Positions 8,178 through 8,694 of a stretch of 8,694 nucleotides of DNA are shown piece after piece. Both the position numbers and the translations under genes were made by a program. The DNA lies in NCBI GenBank assembly GCA_003509235.1, contig DONH01000193.1, forward strand, positions 1 through 8,694, in the 5' to 3' direction. The notes below the pieces were generated by a model, which worked only from the letters and a program-made list of their open reading frames with translations, was not told the origin of the DNA and searched no databases. The stretch's first letter is position 1. Every line of letters begins with the position of its first letter. The stretch is from Planctomycetaceae bacterium. Lineage in GTDB: Bacteria > Planctomycetota > Planctomycetia > Pirellulales > UBA1268.

Positions 8178-8642
8178 TTACTTTTGTTTGGCAAGTCGTT
8201 CAAACACTTTGAAGTGAGCAGCTGTAACAGGATGAACTGAAAGCCTACTTCCACGACGCAGCAATTCGAGGCCTTCGAGAGCCTTTACCCCACGTAATTG
8301 TTCGAGCGAGATTTCTTGGGAGAAGATCTGAACAAGTTTTACATCGACCATACTCCAGATTGGTTTTTCAGGAGAGGCTTTTGCATCTTGATACTTGTGT
8401 CCTTCTTTCCAAGCAAAATGATCTGGATAAGCTTCTTTTACGACTTCAACAATGCCAACAGCGGCTGGTGGTTTTGCATTTGAGTGGTAAAAAATAGCCC
8501 GGTCACCCTCTTTCATTGCTCGTAGAAAATTACGGGCTTGGTAATTGCGAACACCTTCCCAGCAAGTCGTCCTATTTTTTGCACGCGCAAGATCATGGAT
8601 AGAGAAAGTTGTTGGTTCACTTTTTATCAGCCAATAGTGCAT
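8178..8642 (-). CDS. EVE-domain protein (THYN1-like, PUA/YTH-like fold)
   Basis: The 154-residue product consists of a single EVE domain. Conserved blocks are YWLIKSEP at 3-10, WEGVRNYQAR at 28-37, GDRAIFYHSN at 46-55, AYPD at 71-74, and GSRLSVHPVT at 131-140, the same order and spacing as bacterial homologues and human THYN1. EVE domains share the PUA/YTH-like fold, and family members are reported or proposed to bind modified bases such as 5-methylcytosine derivatives; the ligand of this protein is not shown by the sequence. It is full length with no fused nuclease or methyltransferase domain. The ATG at 8642 is supported by a GGAG six bases upstream, the clearest ribosome site in the window. 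It is the first visible gene of the minus-strand cluster, followed after 10 bases by bioF. Confidence 0.93.
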   Translation of the reverse strand: MHYWLIKSEPTTFSIHDLARAKNRTTCWEGVRNYQARNFLRAMKEGDRAIFYHSNAKPPAAVGIVEVVKEAYPDHFAWKEGHKYQDAKASPEKPIWSMVDVKLVQIFSQEISLEQLRGVKALEGLELLRRGSRLSVHPVTAAHFKVFERLAKQK

Positions 8643-8648
8643 TGATCA

Positions 8649-8652
8649 CTCC
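8649..8652 (-). promoter_or_regulatory. Ribosome binding site of the EVE-domain gene
   Basis: On the minus strand this reads GGAG, followed by six bases (TGATCA) and the ATG at 8642. Sequence and spacing fit a functional Shine-Dalgarno and support the chosen start. It is the only convincing one in the window. Confidence 0.6.
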
Positions 8653-8694
8653 ACTACAACATTGAGAAAGAGCACGTGTTTTCTTGAAGTGAAG
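8653..8694. other. Partial upstream region of the EVE-bioF-FMO cluster
   Basis: These 42 bases carry no coding signal I can support and no convincing -35/-10 pair on the minus strand. The promoter for the three-gene cluster may lie within them or beyond the window edge. Confidence 0.4.

Noticed and set aside
8168..8254. Longer BioF reading frame starting at ATG 8254
   Set aside because: It would add 29 residues without family similarity and overlap the EVE gene by 77 bases; ATG 8167 gives the normal length and a 10-base gap.
8178..8642. EVE gene as part of a restriction or other defence island
   Set aside because: No methyltransferase, nuclease, helicase or toxin-antitoxin gene is visible nearby; stand-alone EVE proteins of this form also look like housekeeping genes.

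Overview
This 8.7 kb window is a compact, gene-dense piece of bacterial chromosome with moderate GC (roughly mid-40s percent by eye). I infer a planctomycete. The main reason is the 1331-residue AsmA-like protein, whose N-terminal 'W-x-WFGPVxxRDL' module and C-terminal 'LPPGR...LTPxLC...' / 'GTVxSPxFD' modules resemble proteins I associate with Planctomycetota. Shine-Dalgarno motifs are mostly absent, which also fits. No search was possible, so the taxonomy is an inference.

Left part, plus strand (1-1456): the 3' part of a class I PLP aminotransferase (AspAT-like), cut by the window edge, runs into a MobA-like nucleotidyltransferase through a 4-base GTGA stop/start overlap, so the two are probably co-transcribed.

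Middle, plus strand (1457-5559): a 107-base gap carries a plausible sigma70-type promoter and a short inverted repeat. It leads into one very long gene for a membrane-anchored AsmA/TamB-like protein, likely acting in envelope biogenesis or lipid transport. A 54-base convergent gap without a clear terminator follows.

Right part, minus strand (8642 down to 5614): three tightly packed genes are read in the order EVE-domain protein, BioF (8-amino-7-oxononanoate synthase), class B flavin-containing monooxygenase (FMO). EVE and BioF are 10 bases apart, and BioF and FMO overlap by 14 bases, so this looks like an operon with translational coupling. BioF supplies the first committed step of biotin ring assembly. 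The FMO substrate is unknown, and EVE proteins are thought to read modified DNA bases. No obvious common pathway unites the three.

I found no tRNA, rRNA, CRISPR array, insertion sequence, phage gene or recognised defence system. No stretch longer than 300 bases lacks a gene. The points most worth checking are the non-canonical FMO active-site position, the EVE-BioF-FMO linkage, the diverged signature of the MobA-like protein and the lineage-style giant AsmA protein.
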